In this document: one piece after another, positions 15,884 to 26,699 of the stretch | Layout: each line of letters opens with the position of its first letter | Position numbering within the stretch: position 1 is the first letter of the stretch | Assembly: GCF_009904055.1 (NCBI RefSeq) | Contig: NZ_WYDP01000001.1 | Location: 533,423-597,422, forward strand | Direction of reading: 5' to 3' | DNA length: 64,000 nt | Source of the DNA: Rubellimicrobium sp. CFH 75288 | GTDB lineage: Bacteria > Pseudomonadota > Alphaproteobacteria > Rhodobacterales > Rhodobacteraceae | Made by a program: the position numbers and the translations under genes | The notes under the pieces: generated by a model | Database searches by the model: none | The model's input: the letters and a program-made list of their open reading frames with translations, nothing else | Told to the model about the DNA's origin: nothing

Positions 15884-16603
15884 GTGTCAAAGCCCCTTCC
15901 CTCCTGCCACGTCCTGCCCGGCGAGCCGCCCCTGACCGTGGCGCTCTGCCGCTCGGCCCGGGCGCGGCGCGTGTCGCTGCGGCTGGGCGCGGACGGCCGG
16001 GCCACGCTGACCCTGCCCGCCCGCGCCGCGCTGGGCCCCGCGCTTGCCTTCCTGCGGGCGCGCGAAGGCTGGCTACGCGACCACCTCGCCCGCCAGCCGC
16101 CGCCGATCCGGCCCGCGCCGGGCCTGTCCATCCCCTTCGAAGGGGGGCTGCTGCGGCTCGAGGCCGCGCCGGGACCCGTGCCGTGCCGCGCCGGGGACGT
16201 CCTCCTCGTGCCCCCCGACCCGGACAGGCTGGCGCCCCGGCTCGAGACCTGGCTGCGCGAGCAGGCGCGCACCCGCCTGCTCGCGGCCTGCGACCGCCAT
16301 GCCGCGACGCTCGGCCGGCGCTGGCGGCGGCTCGTCCTGCGCGATCCCCGCTCGCGCTGGGGCTCCTGCTCGGCGGCAGGGGATCTGATGTTCTCCTGGC
16401 GTCTCGTCCTCGCGCCGCCGGCGGTCCTCGACTATGTCGCCGCCCACGAGGTGGCCCATCTGGAGCGGATGGACCATTCGCCCGCCTTCTGGGCCGTCGT
16501 CGCGCGGCTCTGCCCCGGTCATGCGGCCCCCCGCCGCTGGCTGCGGCAGCAGGGCGCCTCGCTTCACAGGCTCCGGCTCGACCCGGCCGTCTCCGGCGCC
16601 TAA
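15884..16603 (+). CDS. M48-type metallohydrolase, YgjP-like (DUF45)
   Basis: Predicted zinc metallopeptidase of 239 residues. The HExxH motif is AAHEVAHLERMDHSPAFWAVV with a downstream H, as in the WLM/YgjP family. RWGSCSAAGDLMFSWRLVLAPPAVLDYVAAHE just before it is the family signature. The N-terminus contains the usual SARARRVSLRLGADGRATLTLP beta segment. The likely start is GTG at 15884; a TTG at 15845 in frame is possible. Function in the cell is unknown; no partner is implied by neighbours. Confidence 0.85.
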   Translation: MSKPLPSCHVLPGEPPLTVALCRSARARRVSLRLGADGRATLTLPARAALGPALAFLRAREGWLRDHLARQPPPIRPAPGLSIPFEGGLLRLEAAPGPVPCRAGDVLLVPPDPDRLAPRLETWLREQARTRLLAACDRHAATLGRRWRRLVLRDPRSRWGSCSAAGDLMFSWRLVLAPPAVLDYVAAHEVAHLERMDHSPAFWAVVARLCPGHAAPRRWLRQQGASLHRLRLDPAVSGA

Positions 16604-16612
16604 TCTGCCGCC

Positions 16613-17266
16613 ATGGACACCATCGCCCGAAGCGCGGACGGGGCGGGCGGGCGCATCCACGACCGCGTCTATCGCGCCCTGCGCACCCGCATCATGCACG
16701 GCGAGATCGCGCCCGGGACAGCGCTCACGCTGCGCGGGATCGGACGCAGCTTCGGCGTCTCCATGACCCCCGCGCGCGAGGCCGTCCAGCGTCTGGCGGC
16801 CGAGGGCGCGCTGATCCTCTCGGCCTCGGGCCGGGTGGCCACGCCGCACCTGTCCAACGAGCGGATCGAGGAACTGGCCACCCTGCGCGCCCTGATCGAA
16901 CCCGAGCTCGCCGCCCGCGCCCTGCCGCGCGCCCATTGGGCGCTGCTCGACCGGCTGGAGGCCGCCAATGCGGCCATCGCCCGCATCGTCGCGGCCGGGG
17001 ACGCCCCCGGCTACATCCGCCAGAACCTCGAGTTCCACCGCACCCTCTACCTGCGCGCCCAGTCGCCGGCCATGCTCGCCATGGCCGAGACGGTCTGGCT
17101 CCAGCTCGGCCCGACCATGCGCGCCCTCTACGGCCGTCTCCAACGGACCGAGCCGCCGCGCCACCACCGCCTCATCATCGCCGCGCTGCGCGCCGGCGAC
17201 GAGCCCGGCCTGCGGCTGGCCGTGCGCACGGACGTCACCCAGGGGTTGCGGATGCTCAAGGGCTGA
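16613..17266 (+). CDS. GntR family transcriptional regulator (FadR/FCD subfamily)
   Basis: 217 residues: a winged helix-turn-helix (about 14-75, HDRVYRALRTRIMHGEIAPGTALTLRGIGRSFGVSMTPAREAVQRLAAEGAL) followed by an all-helical FCD ligand-binding domain. Asp/His metal-ligand positions are suggested by EFHRTLY and HHRLIIAAL. Begins 9 bp after the metalloprotease stop. No adjacent catabolic operon on the same strand identifies its target; hemP downstream has its own AT-rich leader. Confidence 0.85.
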   Translation: MDTIARSADGAGGRIHDRVYRALRTRIMHGEIAPGTALTLRGIGRSFGVSMTPAREAVQRLAAEGALILSASGRVATPHLSNERIEELATLRALIEPELAARALPRAHWALLDRLEAANAAIARIVAAGDAPGYIRQNLEFHRTLYLRAQSPAMLAMAETVWLQLGPTMRALYGRLQRTEPPRHHRLIIAALRAGDEPGLRLAVRTDVTQGLRMLKG

Positions 17267-17371
17267 CGCGCAGCCCGCTTGACAAGACCAACCTTTTTTA
17301 TCAACTTCGCGGCATGTTCCAGCCACCCCTCCGGGGGAAGCCCGAACCTCCCCTTGCCCCGAGGTCGAGCC
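17267..17371 (+). promoter_or_regulatory. AT-rich leader of hemP
   Basis: A 105-bp gap with TTGACA at 17279-17284 and an AT-rich stretch TTTTTTATCAA at 17294-17304, conspicuous in this genome. The spacing to a good -10 is not ideal (TATCAA would give a 14-base spacer). hemP genes are usually iron-regulated (Fur/Irr/RirA), but I do not see a clear consensus box. Confidence 0.3.
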
Positions 17372-17548
17372 ATGCCCGACGGAACCCCGCTTTCTCCCGC
17401 TCCGCGCGAACCCGCCCCCTGCCCCGCGCTCCCCGAATGGCGGGCCGAGTCGCTGACCGGCCCGGACGGCCGCGCCGTGATCCGGCTGGGATCGCAGAGC
17501 TATGTCCTGCGCATCACGCGCGCGGGCAAGCTGATCCTGACCAAATGA
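17372..17548 (+). CDS. hemP: Hemin uptake protein HemP
   Basis: 58-residue protein ending in the HemP signature: TGPDGRAVIRLGSQSYVLRITRAGKLILTK. The family accompanies haem uptake loci and is required for haem utilisation in several proteobacteria; its mechanism is unclear. The stop overlaps the next gene's ATG by 4 bases. No haem receptor or haem ABC transporter lies next to it here. Confidence 0.88.
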   Translation: MPDGTPLSPAPREPAPCPALPEWRAESLTGPDGRAVIRLGSQSYVLRITRAGKLILTK

Positions 17549-17979
17549 GCGCGCGCCCCGCTCCCGGTGGCGCCGCGATCGGCCATCTGGCCGCCCTCGC
17601 GCCCCTGCCGGGTCTCGTCGTGCGGGCCCTGCGCCGCTGGTGCGACGGCGGACCCCAGGCGCTCGCGGCCGATCTGGGCGAGGGTCCTGCCGACGGTGCT
17701 CCGGCCGCGGCTCTCGCCTTCGACGCGCTCTGCCGCCACTGCCTCGGCGCCGCCCGCAGGCCCCTCCAGCGCCACGAGGCCGCCTGCCCCTGCCTGGGCG
17801 AGGACGAGGCCGCGCTTGCGCGCCTCGTGGACCTCGCCGCCTCCGGCGCGCGCGAGGATGCGCTGATGCTGGGCTGCGTCATGGTCCGGCCCGACCAGGC
17901 GCCGGCGCTCGTCCATCTGGCCGAACAGGCCGGCCTCGCGCTCGAACGCCTTCTGCTGCAGAGGCGCCGGGTCCACTGA
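17545..17979 (+). CDS. Hypothetical protein translationally coupled to hemP
   Basis: 144 residues, not recognised. The ATG overlaps the hemP stop (ATGA), so the two are almost certainly co-translated. It is Ala/Leu-rich and predicted helical. A central cysteine cluster (LCRHCLGAARRPLQRHEAACPCLGEDE, about residues 72-98) could hold a metal or haem ligand set. No signal peptide or membrane helix is seen, so it is probably cytoplasmic. An iron- or haem-related role is inferred only from coupling to hemP. Confidence 0.7.
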   Translation: MSARPAPGGAAIGHLAALAPLPGLVVRALRRWCDGGPQALAADLGEGPADGAPAAALAFDALCRHCLGAARRPLQRHEAACPCLGEDEAALARLVDLAASGAREDALMLGCVMVRPDQAPALVHLAEQAGLALERLLLQRRRVH

Positions 17980-18053
17980 CTCCCCCTTTGCCGCGACGTC
18001 CGGCTGCGCTAAGGGCCATGCCGCGGTGCGGCATGGAAAAAGGGGCTCGGGGC

Positions 18054-19691
<1,638 letters not shown>

Positions 19692-19738
19692 GGGGCACCC
19701 TTCCCTTCCCCCCGCGCCGCCGCTAGCGTCCGGCCACC

Positions 19739-21823
19739 ATGACGGACAGCTTCAATCTCGGCGTCGATATCGGCGGCACCTTCACCGACGTGGTGCTGGA
19801 GGGGCCCGGCCCCTCCGGCCCGCGCCTCCACTCCACCAAGGTCCTGACCACCTACGCCGCCCCCGAGGATGCGATCCTCGACGGCACGGCCCGCGTCTGC
19901 GCCGCCGCCGGCATCGCGCCCGGCCGCCTGTCCCGGATCATCCACGGCACCACGCTCGCCACCAACGCCCTCATCGAGCGGCGCGGCGCCCGCACCGCCC
20001 TCGTCACCACCGAGGGCTTCCGCGACGTGCTCGAGATGCGCACCGAATCGCGCTTCGAGCAGTACGACCTCAACCTCGTCCTGCCCGAGCCGCTGATCCC
20101 CCGCGACGCCCGCTTCACCCTGCCCGAGCGCGTGGACGCCACGGGCCGCGTCCTGCGTCCGCTCGACCCCGCGGCGGTCGAGGCGCGCCTGCCCGCCCTC
20201 GAAGGGTTCGAGAGCGTCGCGGTGGGCTTCCTCCACAGCTATCTCGACCCGTCCCACGAACGGCTCGTGCGCGACGTGCTGGCCCGCCGGCTGCCGCACC
20301 TCTCCGTCTCGCTCTCGAGCGAGGTCTCGCCCCAGATGCGGGAATACGAGCGGTTCAACACCACCTGCGCCAACGCCTATGTGCGCCCGATGATGGAGAG
20401 CTATCTCGGCCGCCTGCGCGACCGGCTGCGCGCGCTGGGGGCCGAATGCCCCGTCTTTCTGATGCATTCGGGCGGCGGCATCGTCTCGGTCGAGACGGCC
20501 GCGCGCTTTCCCGTCCGGCTGGTGGAATCGGGCCCCGCGGGGGGCGCCATCTTCGCCGCCGACGTGGCCCGCCGCCATGGGCTCGCGCGCGTGCTCTCCT
20601 TCGACATGGGCGGCACCACGGCCAAGATCTGCCTCGTCCGCGACGGCCAGCCCAAGACCGCCCGCGTGTTCGAGGTCGCCCGCAGCTACCGTTTCAAGAA
20701 GGGCTCGGGCATGCCCATCTCCATCCCCGTCATCGACATGGTCGAGATCGGGGCGGGCGGGGGCTCCCTCGCCCGCGTGGACGGCCTCGGCCGCATCCAG
20801 GTGGGCCCCGAGAGCGCCGGCAGCGAGCCGGGACCCGCCGCCTACGGGCGCGGCGGCACGCGCCCGGCCGTCACCGATGCCGACCTCGTGCTCGGCCGGC
20901 TCGACCCGGCCAACTTCGCCGGCGGCACGCTCTCGCTCCACCCCGACCGTGCGACGGCCGCCCTGCGCGCCCATGTGGGCGAGCCGCTCGGGCTCGACGC
21001 CACCGGCGCCGCCTTCGGCGTCTCCGAGACCGTGGACGAGACGATGGCCAACGCCGCCCGCGTCCATGCCGTCGAGAACGGCGAGGACCTCGCCCACTAC
21101 ACCATGATCGCCTTCGGCGGCGCCGCCCCCCTCCATGCCGGCCGCCTGTGCGAGAAGCTCGGCATCGACCGCCTCCTCGTGCCGCCCGGCGCGGGCGTGG
21201 GCTCGGCCATCGGCTTCCTGCGCGCGCCCTACGCCTTCGAGGCCACGCGATCGGCCTACATGCGCCTCGACGCCTTCGACGAGAAGGAGGCCGCCGCCAT
21301 CCTCGCCGACCTCGCCGAGGAGGCGTCCTCCTTCGTGCGCTCCTGCGACGCCCATGCCCCGATCGGCACCGAGACGCGCCTCTACATGCGCTACCGCGGC
21401 CAGGGCTGGGAGATCCCCGTCCCGCTCGACGGCCCCCTCGCCACCACGCCCACGGCCCGGGGGCTGCTCGCCCGCTTCACCGAGGATTATGCTGCGCTCT
21501 TCGGCCGCGCCGTGGACGGCCTTCCGGTCGAGATCACCGTCTGGGCCGTCAACGCCGCCACGCCCGTGCCCCCGCCCCGCCCCACGCCGCCCGCGCCGCC
21601 CGGTCCGCGGCTCGAGGGGACGCCCCGCCGCCTCTGGGACCCCGTCGCCGCCGCCTGGACCGACGCGCACGAGATCCCCCGCGCCGACCTCGCCGACGGC
21701 GCCACCGCCACCGGCCCCTGCGCCGTCACCGAGGCCGAGACCACGGTGATCGTGCCCGCGGGCTTTACGGTCACGGGCCGCGCCGACGGGGTGCTCGACA
21801 TCCGGCGCACGGGGCGGCCATGA
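19739..21823 (+). CDS. hyuA: Hydantoinase/oxoprolinase family protein, subunit A (HyuA)
   Basis: 694-residue ATP-dependent amidohydrolase subunit of the N-methylhydantoinase/acetone-carboxylase-like family. The N-terminal actin-like fold starts NLGVDIGGTFTDVVLEG (GGTFTD at 12-17), then IIHGTTLATNALIERRGARTALVTTEGFRDVLEMR. The ASKHA nucleotide-binding motifs are SFDMGGTTAKICLV and VDMVEIGAGGGSLARVD. It should pair with the B subunit encoded downstream to open hydantoin-like rings with ATP. First gene of a six-gene operon. The exact ring substrate (hydantoin, N-methylhydantoin, 5-oxoproline) is not decidable from sequence. Confidence 0.92.
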   Translation: MTDSFNLGVDIGGTFTDVVLEGPGPSGPRLHSTKVLTTYAAPEDAILDGTARVCAAAGIAPGRLSRIIHGTTLATNALIERRGARTALVTTEGFRDVLEMRTESRFEQYDLNLVLPEPLIPRDARFTLPERVDATGRVLRPLDPAAVEARLPALEGFESVAVGFLHSYLDPSHERLVRDVLARRLPHLSVSLSSEVSPQMREYERFNTTCANAYVRPMMESYLGRLRDRLRALGAECPVFLMHSGGGIVSVETAARFPVRLVESGPAGGAIFAADVARRHGLARVLSFDMGGTTAKICLVRDGQPKTARVFEVARSYRFKKGSGMPISIPVIDMVEIGAGGGSLARVDGLGRIQVGPESAGSEPGPAAYGRGGTRPAVTDADLVLGRLDPANFAGGTLSLHPDRATAALRAHVGEPLGLDATGAAFGVSETVDETMANAARVHAVENGEDLAHYTMIAFGGAAPLHAGRLCEKLGIDRLLVPPGAGVGSAIGFLRAPYAFEATRSAYMRLDAFDEKEAAAILADLAEEASSFVRSCDAHAPIGTETRLYMRYRGQGWEIPVPLDGPLATTPTARGLLARFTEDYAALFGRAVDGLPVEITVWAVNAATPVPPPRPTPPAPPGPRLEGTPRRLWDPVAAAWTDAHEIPRADLADGATATGPCAVTEAETTVIVPAGFTVTGRADGVLDIRRTGRP

Positions 21824-21959
21824 CCGGACGGTTAACGCCCGTTAACACTTTTTCCCCGCCCTTCCAGTGGCTTGCACGCCCGCGCAACGCGCGGTGCCCC
21901 AAGGTTTCGTTAACCATTCCGCGGCATCCTTTCCGCATGACCCCAAGCCGGAGCGCCCG
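21824..21959 (+). promoter_or_regulatory. hyuA-hyuB spacer with three GTTAAC elements
   Basis: 136 bp with GTTAAC at 21831-21836, 21841-21846 and 21909-21914. In a 70% GC genome a 6-mer with four A/T is rare, so three in 84 bp is notable. The first two give TTAA-N6-TTAAC and the third reads TTAACCAT, resembling full and half CtrA-type sites. The stretch after the third element matches sequence near 52823. This could be an internal promoter for hyuB onward. Confidence 0.4.
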
Positions 21960-23588
21960 ATGAGCGTCCAGAACCAGATCATGTGGAACCGCCTCGTCTC
22001 GATCGTCGAGGAACAGGCCCAGGCCCTCGTGCGCACCGCCTTCAGCACCTCCGTGCGCGAGGCGGGCGACCTCTCGGCCGGGATCTACGACCAGCGGGGC
22101 CGGATGCTCGCCCAGGCCGTCACCGGCACGCCCGGCCACGTCAACGCCATGGCCGAGGCCGTCAGGCACTTCATCCGCGAGATCGGGCGGGACACGATGG
22201 CGCCCGGCGACGTCTATGTGACCAACGACCCCTGGATGGGCACGGGCCATCTGCACGACATCACCGTCTGCACCCCGGTCTTTCACCGCGACGCGCTCGT
22301 GGGCTTCTTCGCCTGCACGGCGCATGTGGTGGACATGGGCGGCCGCGGCTTCGGGGCCGAGGGCGAATCGCTCTGGGAGGAGGGGTTCCAGATCCCCATC
22401 ACCCGCTTCGCCGACCGCGGGGCCGTGGACCGCACCCTCGTCGCGCTCCTGCGCGCCAACGTGCGCGAGCCCGACCAGGTCGCGGGCGACCTCTACGCGC
22501 TCGCCGCCTGCAACGAGGTCGGCCTGCGCCGCCTCCGCGCCATGCTCGACGAATACGCGCTCCCCGACATCGAGGCGCTCGCGGACTTCATCGTGGACTC
22601 CTCCTACGCCGCCACGGTCCGCGCCATCGCGGCGCTCCCCCGCGCGCGCGCCTCCCACAGCATGGTGACGGACGGCTACGCCACCCCCATCACGCTCGCC
22701 TGCACGGTCGAGACCCACCCCGACCGCATCACCTGCGACTTCGCCGGCACGTCGGGGCCGGACCCCAAGGGAATCAACGTCCCCCTCATCTACACCCAGG
22801 CCTACGGCGCCTATGCCCTCAAGATCGCGGTGGCCCCGGAGGTGCCCAACAATGCGGGCTCCCTCGCGCCCTTCGTCGTCACCGCGCCCGAGGGGACGAT
22901 CCTCAACGCCCGCCGCCCCGCCCCCGTGGCGCTGCGCCACGTCATCGGCCACCTGATCCCCGACACGGTGTTCGGCGCGCTCGACCAGATCCTCCCCGAC
23001 ACCGTCCCGGCCGAGGGGGCGGGCGCGCTCTGCAACTTCCAGGTGACGCTGCGTCCCCACGACGGCGGCCGCGCGACCGAGGTGCTGACCTTCAATTCGG
23101 GCGGCACCGGCGCGCGCCCCCGCCTCGACGGGCTCAACGCCACGGCCTTCCCCTCCGGCGTGATGACCATGCCGGTCGAGGCGACCGAGCATGCCGGCCC
23201 CGTGGTCGTCTGGCGCAAGGAGCTGCGCCCCGATTCGGGCGGCCCCGGCCGGTTCCGCGGCGGCCTCGGCCAATGCATGGAGGTGGGGCCCCGCCCCGGC
23301 CATTCCATGGAGTTCCGCGCCCAGTTCGACCGCATGCGGCATCCCCCCCGCGGCCGGCACGGCGGCCGGGACGGCGCCCCCACCGTGGTCGAGCTGTCGG
23401 ACGGCACCCGCTTTCCCGCTAAGGCGCGCTTTCCCGTCCCCGAGGGGCAGACGGTCCGCCTGGCCTTTCCCGGCGGCGGCGGCATGGGCCCCCCGTCCGA
23501 GCGCGACGCCCAGGCCGTCGCCCGCGACGTGCGCCTCGGCTACGTCTCCGAGGAGGCCGCGCGCCGCGACTACGGCTGGGAGGGCTGA
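21960..23588 (+). CDS. hyuB: Hydantoinase B/oxoprolinase family protein (HyuB)
   Basis: 542-residue partner of HyuA. Begins MSVQNQIMWNRLVSIVEEQAQALVRTAFSTSVREAGDLSAGIYD, then GHVNAM, DVYVTNDPWMGTGHLHDITV, NVPLIYTQAYGAYALKI, and SGGPGRFRGGLGQCMEV, all HyuB landmarks. HyuA/HyuB together form the ATP-dependent amidase. The ATG at 21960 has GGAG 7 bases upstream. The stop is followed 2 bp later by the FAD oxidoreductase ATG, so the pair is part of one transcription unit. Confidence 0.92.
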   Translation: MSVQNQIMWNRLVSIVEEQAQALVRTAFSTSVREAGDLSAGIYDQRGRMLAQAVTGTPGHVNAMAEAVRHFIREIGRDTMAPGDVYVTNDPWMGTGHLHDITVCTPVFHRDALVGFFACTAHVVDMGGRGFGAEGESLWEEGFQIPITRFADRGAVDRTLVALLRANVREPDQVAGDLYALAACNEVGLRRLRAMLDEYALPDIEALADFIVDSSYAATVRAIAALPRARASHSMVTDGYATPITLACTVETHPDRITCDFAGTSGPDPKGINVPLIYTQAYGAYALKIAVAPEVPNNAGSLAPFVVTAPEGTILNARRPAPVALRHVIGHLIPDTVFGALDQILPDTVPAEGAGALCNFQVTLRPHDGGRATEVLTFNSGGTGARPRLDGLNATAFPSGVMTMPVEATEHAGPVVVWRKELRPDSGGPGRFRGGLGQCMEVGPRPGHSMEFRAQFDRMRHPPRGRHGGRDGAPTVVELSDGTRFPAKARFPVPEGQTVRLAFPGGGGMGPPSERDAQAVARDVRLGYVSEEAARRDYGWEG

Positions 23589-23590
23589 GG

Positions 23591-24775
23591 ATGCCCGCCC
23601 ATTCCTCCTACGACCTCGCCATCGTCGGGGGCGGCATGATCGGCTCGGCCGTCGCCTGGTGGACGGCGCGCGACCCCGCCTTCCGGGGCCGGATCCTCGT
23701 GATCGAGCGCGACCCCACCTATGCCCGCGCGGCCTCGACGCTCTCGCATTCCTGCATCCGCCAGCAGTTCGGATCGCCCGTCAACGTCCTCATCTCCCGC
23801 TTCGGGGCCGAGTTCATCCGGGACTTCCCCCGCTGGATGGACGACCCCTCCGCCCCCGTGCCGCGGCTCCAGAGCTTCGGCTATCTCTATCTCGCCGACA
23901 CCGAGGACTTCGCCGCCGTGCTGCGCGACAATGCGCGGATGCAGAACGGCCTCGGCGCCGCGACGCGCATCCTCTCCCCGGCCGAGATCAGGGCGCTCTG
24001 GCCCTTCATGGAGGTGGACGACCTCGTCTGCGGCTCGCACAACCCGGTGGACGAAGGCTATTTCGACGGCGCCACCGTGTTCGACTGGTTCCGCCGCAAG
24101 GCGCGCGCGATGGGGGTCGAGTACATCCACGACGAGCTGACGGGACTCGACCTCGCGGGCGGCCGCGTCACCCATCTGCGCCTCGCCTCGGGCACGCGCG
24201 TGGCGGCCGGGACCGTGCTCAACGCCGCCGGCACCCGCAGCCCGCAGGTGGCCGCCATGGCGGGCCTGTCGCTTCCGGTCGAGCCGCGCAAGCGGCTGTC
24301 CTTCCTCTTTGCGGCCCAGCCCCTGGGGCAGGACCACCCCCTCGTCATCAACCCCAACGGGGTGTTCGCCCGCACCGACGGCGCCTATTACCTGTCCGGC
24401 TACACGCCCGACCCCGACCCGCCCGCCGACCCCGACGACTTCGCCATGGCAGAGGACGCCTGGGAGGATCTCGTCTGGCCCACGATCGCCGCCCGCGTCC
24501 CCGCCTTCGAGCGGCTGCGCGTGATCCGCACCTGGGTCGGCCAGTACGATTACTGCACGCTCGACCAGAACGCGATCCTCGGCCCCCATCCCGAGGTGCC
24601 GAACCTGCTCACGGCCGCGGGCTTCTCCGGGCACGGCTTCCAGCAGGCTCCCGCGGTGGGGCGCGGCCTCGCCGAATGGATCGTCCACGGCGCCTGGCGC
24701 TCGCTCGACCTCTCGCCGCTCGGCTGGGACCGCGTCCTGCGCAACGCGCCCCTGCGCGAGCGCGCCATCATTTGA
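23591..24775 (+). CDS. FAD-dependent oxidoreductase, DAO/sarcosine oxidase-like family
   Basis: 394-residue flavoprotein. The Rossmann FAD motif DLAIVGGGMIGSAVAWW starts at residue 8. RAASTLSHSCIRQQFGSPVNVLIS is the flavin-proximal segment, and the C-terminal FAD loop GFSGHGFQQAPAVGRGLAEWI is typical of sarcosine, dimethylglycine and D-amino-acid oxidase relatives. Enzymes of this group oxidise secondary or alpha-amino groups. In an operon with hydantoinase subunits it could oxidise an N-substituted amino acid released from a hydantoin (N-methylhydantoin gives sarcosine in known pathways). That link is inference. Confidence 0.87.
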   Translation: MPAHSSYDLAIVGGGMIGSAVAWWTARDPAFRGRILVIERDPTYARAASTLSHSCIRQQFGSPVNVLISRFGAEFIRDFPRWMDDPSAPVPRLQSFGYLYLADTEDFAAVLRDNARMQNGLGAATRILSPAEIRALWPFMEVDDLVCGSHNPVDEGYFDGATVFDWFRRKARAMGVEYIHDELTGLDLAGGRVTHLRLASGTRVAAGTVLNAAGTRSPQVAAMAGLSLPVEPRKRLSFLFAAQPLGQDHPLVINPNGVFARTDGAYYLSGYTPDPDPPADPDDFAMAEDAWEDLVWPTIAARVPAFERLRVIRTWVGQYDYCTLDQNAILGPHPEVPNLLTAAGFSGHGFQQAPAVGRGLAEWIVHGAWRSLDLSPLGWDRVLRNAPLRERAII

Positions 24776-24788
24776 AGGAACCCCGCCC

Positions 24789-25628
24789 ATGCTCCGCAAG
24801 ATCGTCCTGACCGGTGCGGCCGGTGCCCTCGGCTCCGCCCTGCGCGAGCCGCTCTCGCGCATGGCCGAGGCGCTGACCTCCGTGGATCTCGCCCCCGCCC
24901 CCTCCCCCGGCCCCGCCAACGAGAGCTGGGTCCAGGCCGACTGCGCCGAGATGGAGGCGATGGCGCCGCTGATGGAAGGCGCGGACACGGTCGTCCACTT
25001 CGCCGCCATCCCCGACGAGCGCCCCTTCGAGGAGCTCCTGCGCCCCAACTTCGTCGCCTCCTACGTGGTGTGGGAGGCCGCGCACCGCGCCGGCGCCCGC
25101 CGCGTCGTCTATGCCTCATCGGTCCATGCCGTCGGCATGTGGGAGACGAATGCCGGCATCGGCCCCGACGCGGCGCACCGCCCCGACACGTTCTACGGCC
25201 TCTCCAAGTGCTTCTCCGAGGATCTCGCGCGGCTCTACTGGGAGAAGCGGGGCCTTGAGGCCGTCTGCCTGCGGATCTTCTCCGCCACCGAGGAGCCGGG
25301 CAATGCCCGCGCGCTCGGCACCTGGCTGTCGCGTGGCGACCTCGTGCATCTGGTCGAACGCGCGGTGGACACGCCCGTGACGGGCTTCTGCGTGGTCCAC
25401 GGGATCAGCGCCAACGACCGCGCCCCCGTGTCGAACGCTCCGGCCGCCTTTCTCGGCTACCGCCCCCGCGACAACGCCGAGGACTGGGCGCCGCGGCTGC
25501 TCTCGGGCCCCCGCCCGGACCCGGCCGATCCGGCCCATTCGCGGCTGGGCGGCCCCTTCGCCGCCATCCCCCTGGGCGAGAGCGGCGTCGCCGCCATCGC
25601 CCGGCTGTCGGCACCGGACGGGGGCTGA
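24789..25628 (+). CDS. NAD-dependent epimerase/dehydratase, uronate dehydrogenase-like
   Basis: 279-residue extended SDR. Nucleotide motif VLTGAAGALGSAL (7-19), HFAAIPDERPFEELLRPNFVASY, the active-site serine region VVYASSVHAVG (S111), and Y136-x-x-x-K140 in FYGLSKCFSED. The overall pattern resembles hexuronate dehydrogenases, which oxidise C1 of uronic acids to aldarolactones. Its place between an FAD oxidoreductase and deoC suggests it acts on a sugar or sugar-acid fragment. Ribosome-binding sequence AAGGAA precedes the ATG. Confidence 0.82.
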   Translation: MLRKIVLTGAAGALGSALREPLSRMAEALTSVDLAPAPSPGPANESWVQADCAEMEAMAPLMEGADTVVHFAAIPDERPFEELLRPNFVASYVVWEAAHRAGARRVVYASSVHAVGMWETNAGIGPDAAHRPDTFYGLSKCFSEDLARLYWEKRGLEAVCLRIFSATEEPGNARALGTWLSRGDLVHLVERAVDTPVTGFCVVHGISANDRAPVSNAPAAFLGYRPRDNAEDWAPRLLSGPRPDPADPAHSRLGGPFAAIPLGESGVAAIARLSAPDGG

Positions 25629-25687
25629 GCGTGGACACCGCCCCCCCTTCCATGCGAAACCGCCCCATCCCACGGGAGGGACGCCCC

Positions 25688-26689
25688 ATGCGGAACGAAG
25701 CCCCGACCACCCAGGCGGCCGCGCCCGCCGGCCTGCCCCAGCTTCACGAGCGGCGCAACGACCCCATCCCGCTCGATCTCGGCTGGGTGCGGCGCGTGCA
25801 GGCCAACACCTCGGCCATCGAGCGGCGCGCGGCCACGCTGCCCGCCCGCCGCACCGTCAAGAAGGAGTGGCAGGCCGCCTGGCTCTGCCGCGCGATCAGC
25901 CTGATCGACCTGACCACCCTTTCGGGCGACGACACCGAGGGGCGCGTCCGCCGCCTCTGCGCCAAGGCCCGCCGCCCCGTCTCCGACCGCCTCCTGTCCG
26001 CGCTCGGGATGGAGGGGCTCACGGTCGCGGCCGTCTGCGTCTATCACGACATGGTCCCGGCGGCCGTGGACGCGCTGCGCGGCTCGGGCATCCCGGTGGC
26101 GGCGGTCTCCACGGGATTCCCGGCGGGCCTCTCGCCGCTGCGCCTGCGGCTCGAGGAGATCCGCGAATCGGTCGCCGCCGGCGCGCAGGAGATCGACATC
26201 GTCATCTCGCGCCGCCACGTGCTGACCGGCAACTGGCAGGCCCTCTACGACGAGACGCGCGCGATGCGCGAGGCCTGCGGAGCCGCCCACATGAAGGCGA
26301 TCCTGGCCACGGGCGAACTCGGCACCCTGCGCAACGTCGCGCGCGCCTCGCTCGTGTGCATGATGGCGGGGGCGGACTTCATCAAGACCTCCACCGGCAA
26401 GGAGGCGGTCAACGCCACGCTGCCCGTCACGCTGGTGATGCTGCGCGCCATCCGCGACTACCACGACGCGACCGGCCTGCGCGTGGGCTACAAGCCCGCG
26501 GGCGGCATCGCCAAGGCCAAGGACGCGCTCTCCTATCTCGCCCTCGTCAAGGACGAGCTCGGCGACCGCTGGCTGCGCCCCGACCTGTTCCGCTTCGGCG
26601 CCTCCTCGCTGCTCGGGGACATCGAGCGCCAGCTCGAACACCACGTGACGGGGGCCTACTCGGCCTCCTGGCGCCACGCGCTGGCCTGA
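25688..26689 (+). CDS. deoC: Deoxyribose-phosphate aldolase (DERA)
   Basis: Class I aldolase of 333 residues, the long form of DERA. It cleaves 2-deoxyribose-5-phosphate to glyceraldehyde-3-phosphate and acetaldehyde. Schiff-base lysine K233 is in [13 protein letters not shown], the proton-relay lysine K203 in [12 protein letters not shown], and [16 protein letters not shown] contains the conserved Asp. I chose the ATG at 25688 because GGGAGGGA lies 8 bases upstream; two upstream in-frame ATGs are possible. It is followed 10 bp later by an aldehyde dehydrogenase that could oxidise the acetaldehyde. No deoxynucleoside phosphorylase is adjacent. Confidence 0.92.
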   Translation: MRNEAPTTQAAAPAGLPQLHERRNDPIPLDLGWVRRVQANTSAIERRAATLPARRTVKKEWQAAWLCRAISLIDLTTLSGDDTEGRVRRLCAKARRPVSDRLLSALGMEGLTVAAVCVYHDMVPAAVDALRGSGIPVAAVSTGFPAGLSPLRLRLEEIRESVAAGAQEIDIVISRRHVLTGNWQALYDETRAMREACGAAHMKAILATGELGTLRNVARASLVCMMAGADFIKTSTGKEAVNATLPVTLVMLRAIRDYHDATGLRVGYKPAGGIAKAKDALSYLALVKDELGDRWLRPDLFRFGASSLLGDIERQLEHHVTGAYSASWRHALA

Positions 26690-26699
26690 GGAACGCGCC

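Noticed and set aside
21820..21963. A 47-codon frame linking hyuA and hyuB, with ATGA overlaps at both ends.
   Set aside because: It uses the very rare TTA codon twice, encloses the GTTAAC elements, has no recognisable protein features, and hyuB has its own ribosome-binding site. Treated as a regulatory spacer, though the double overlap is curious.
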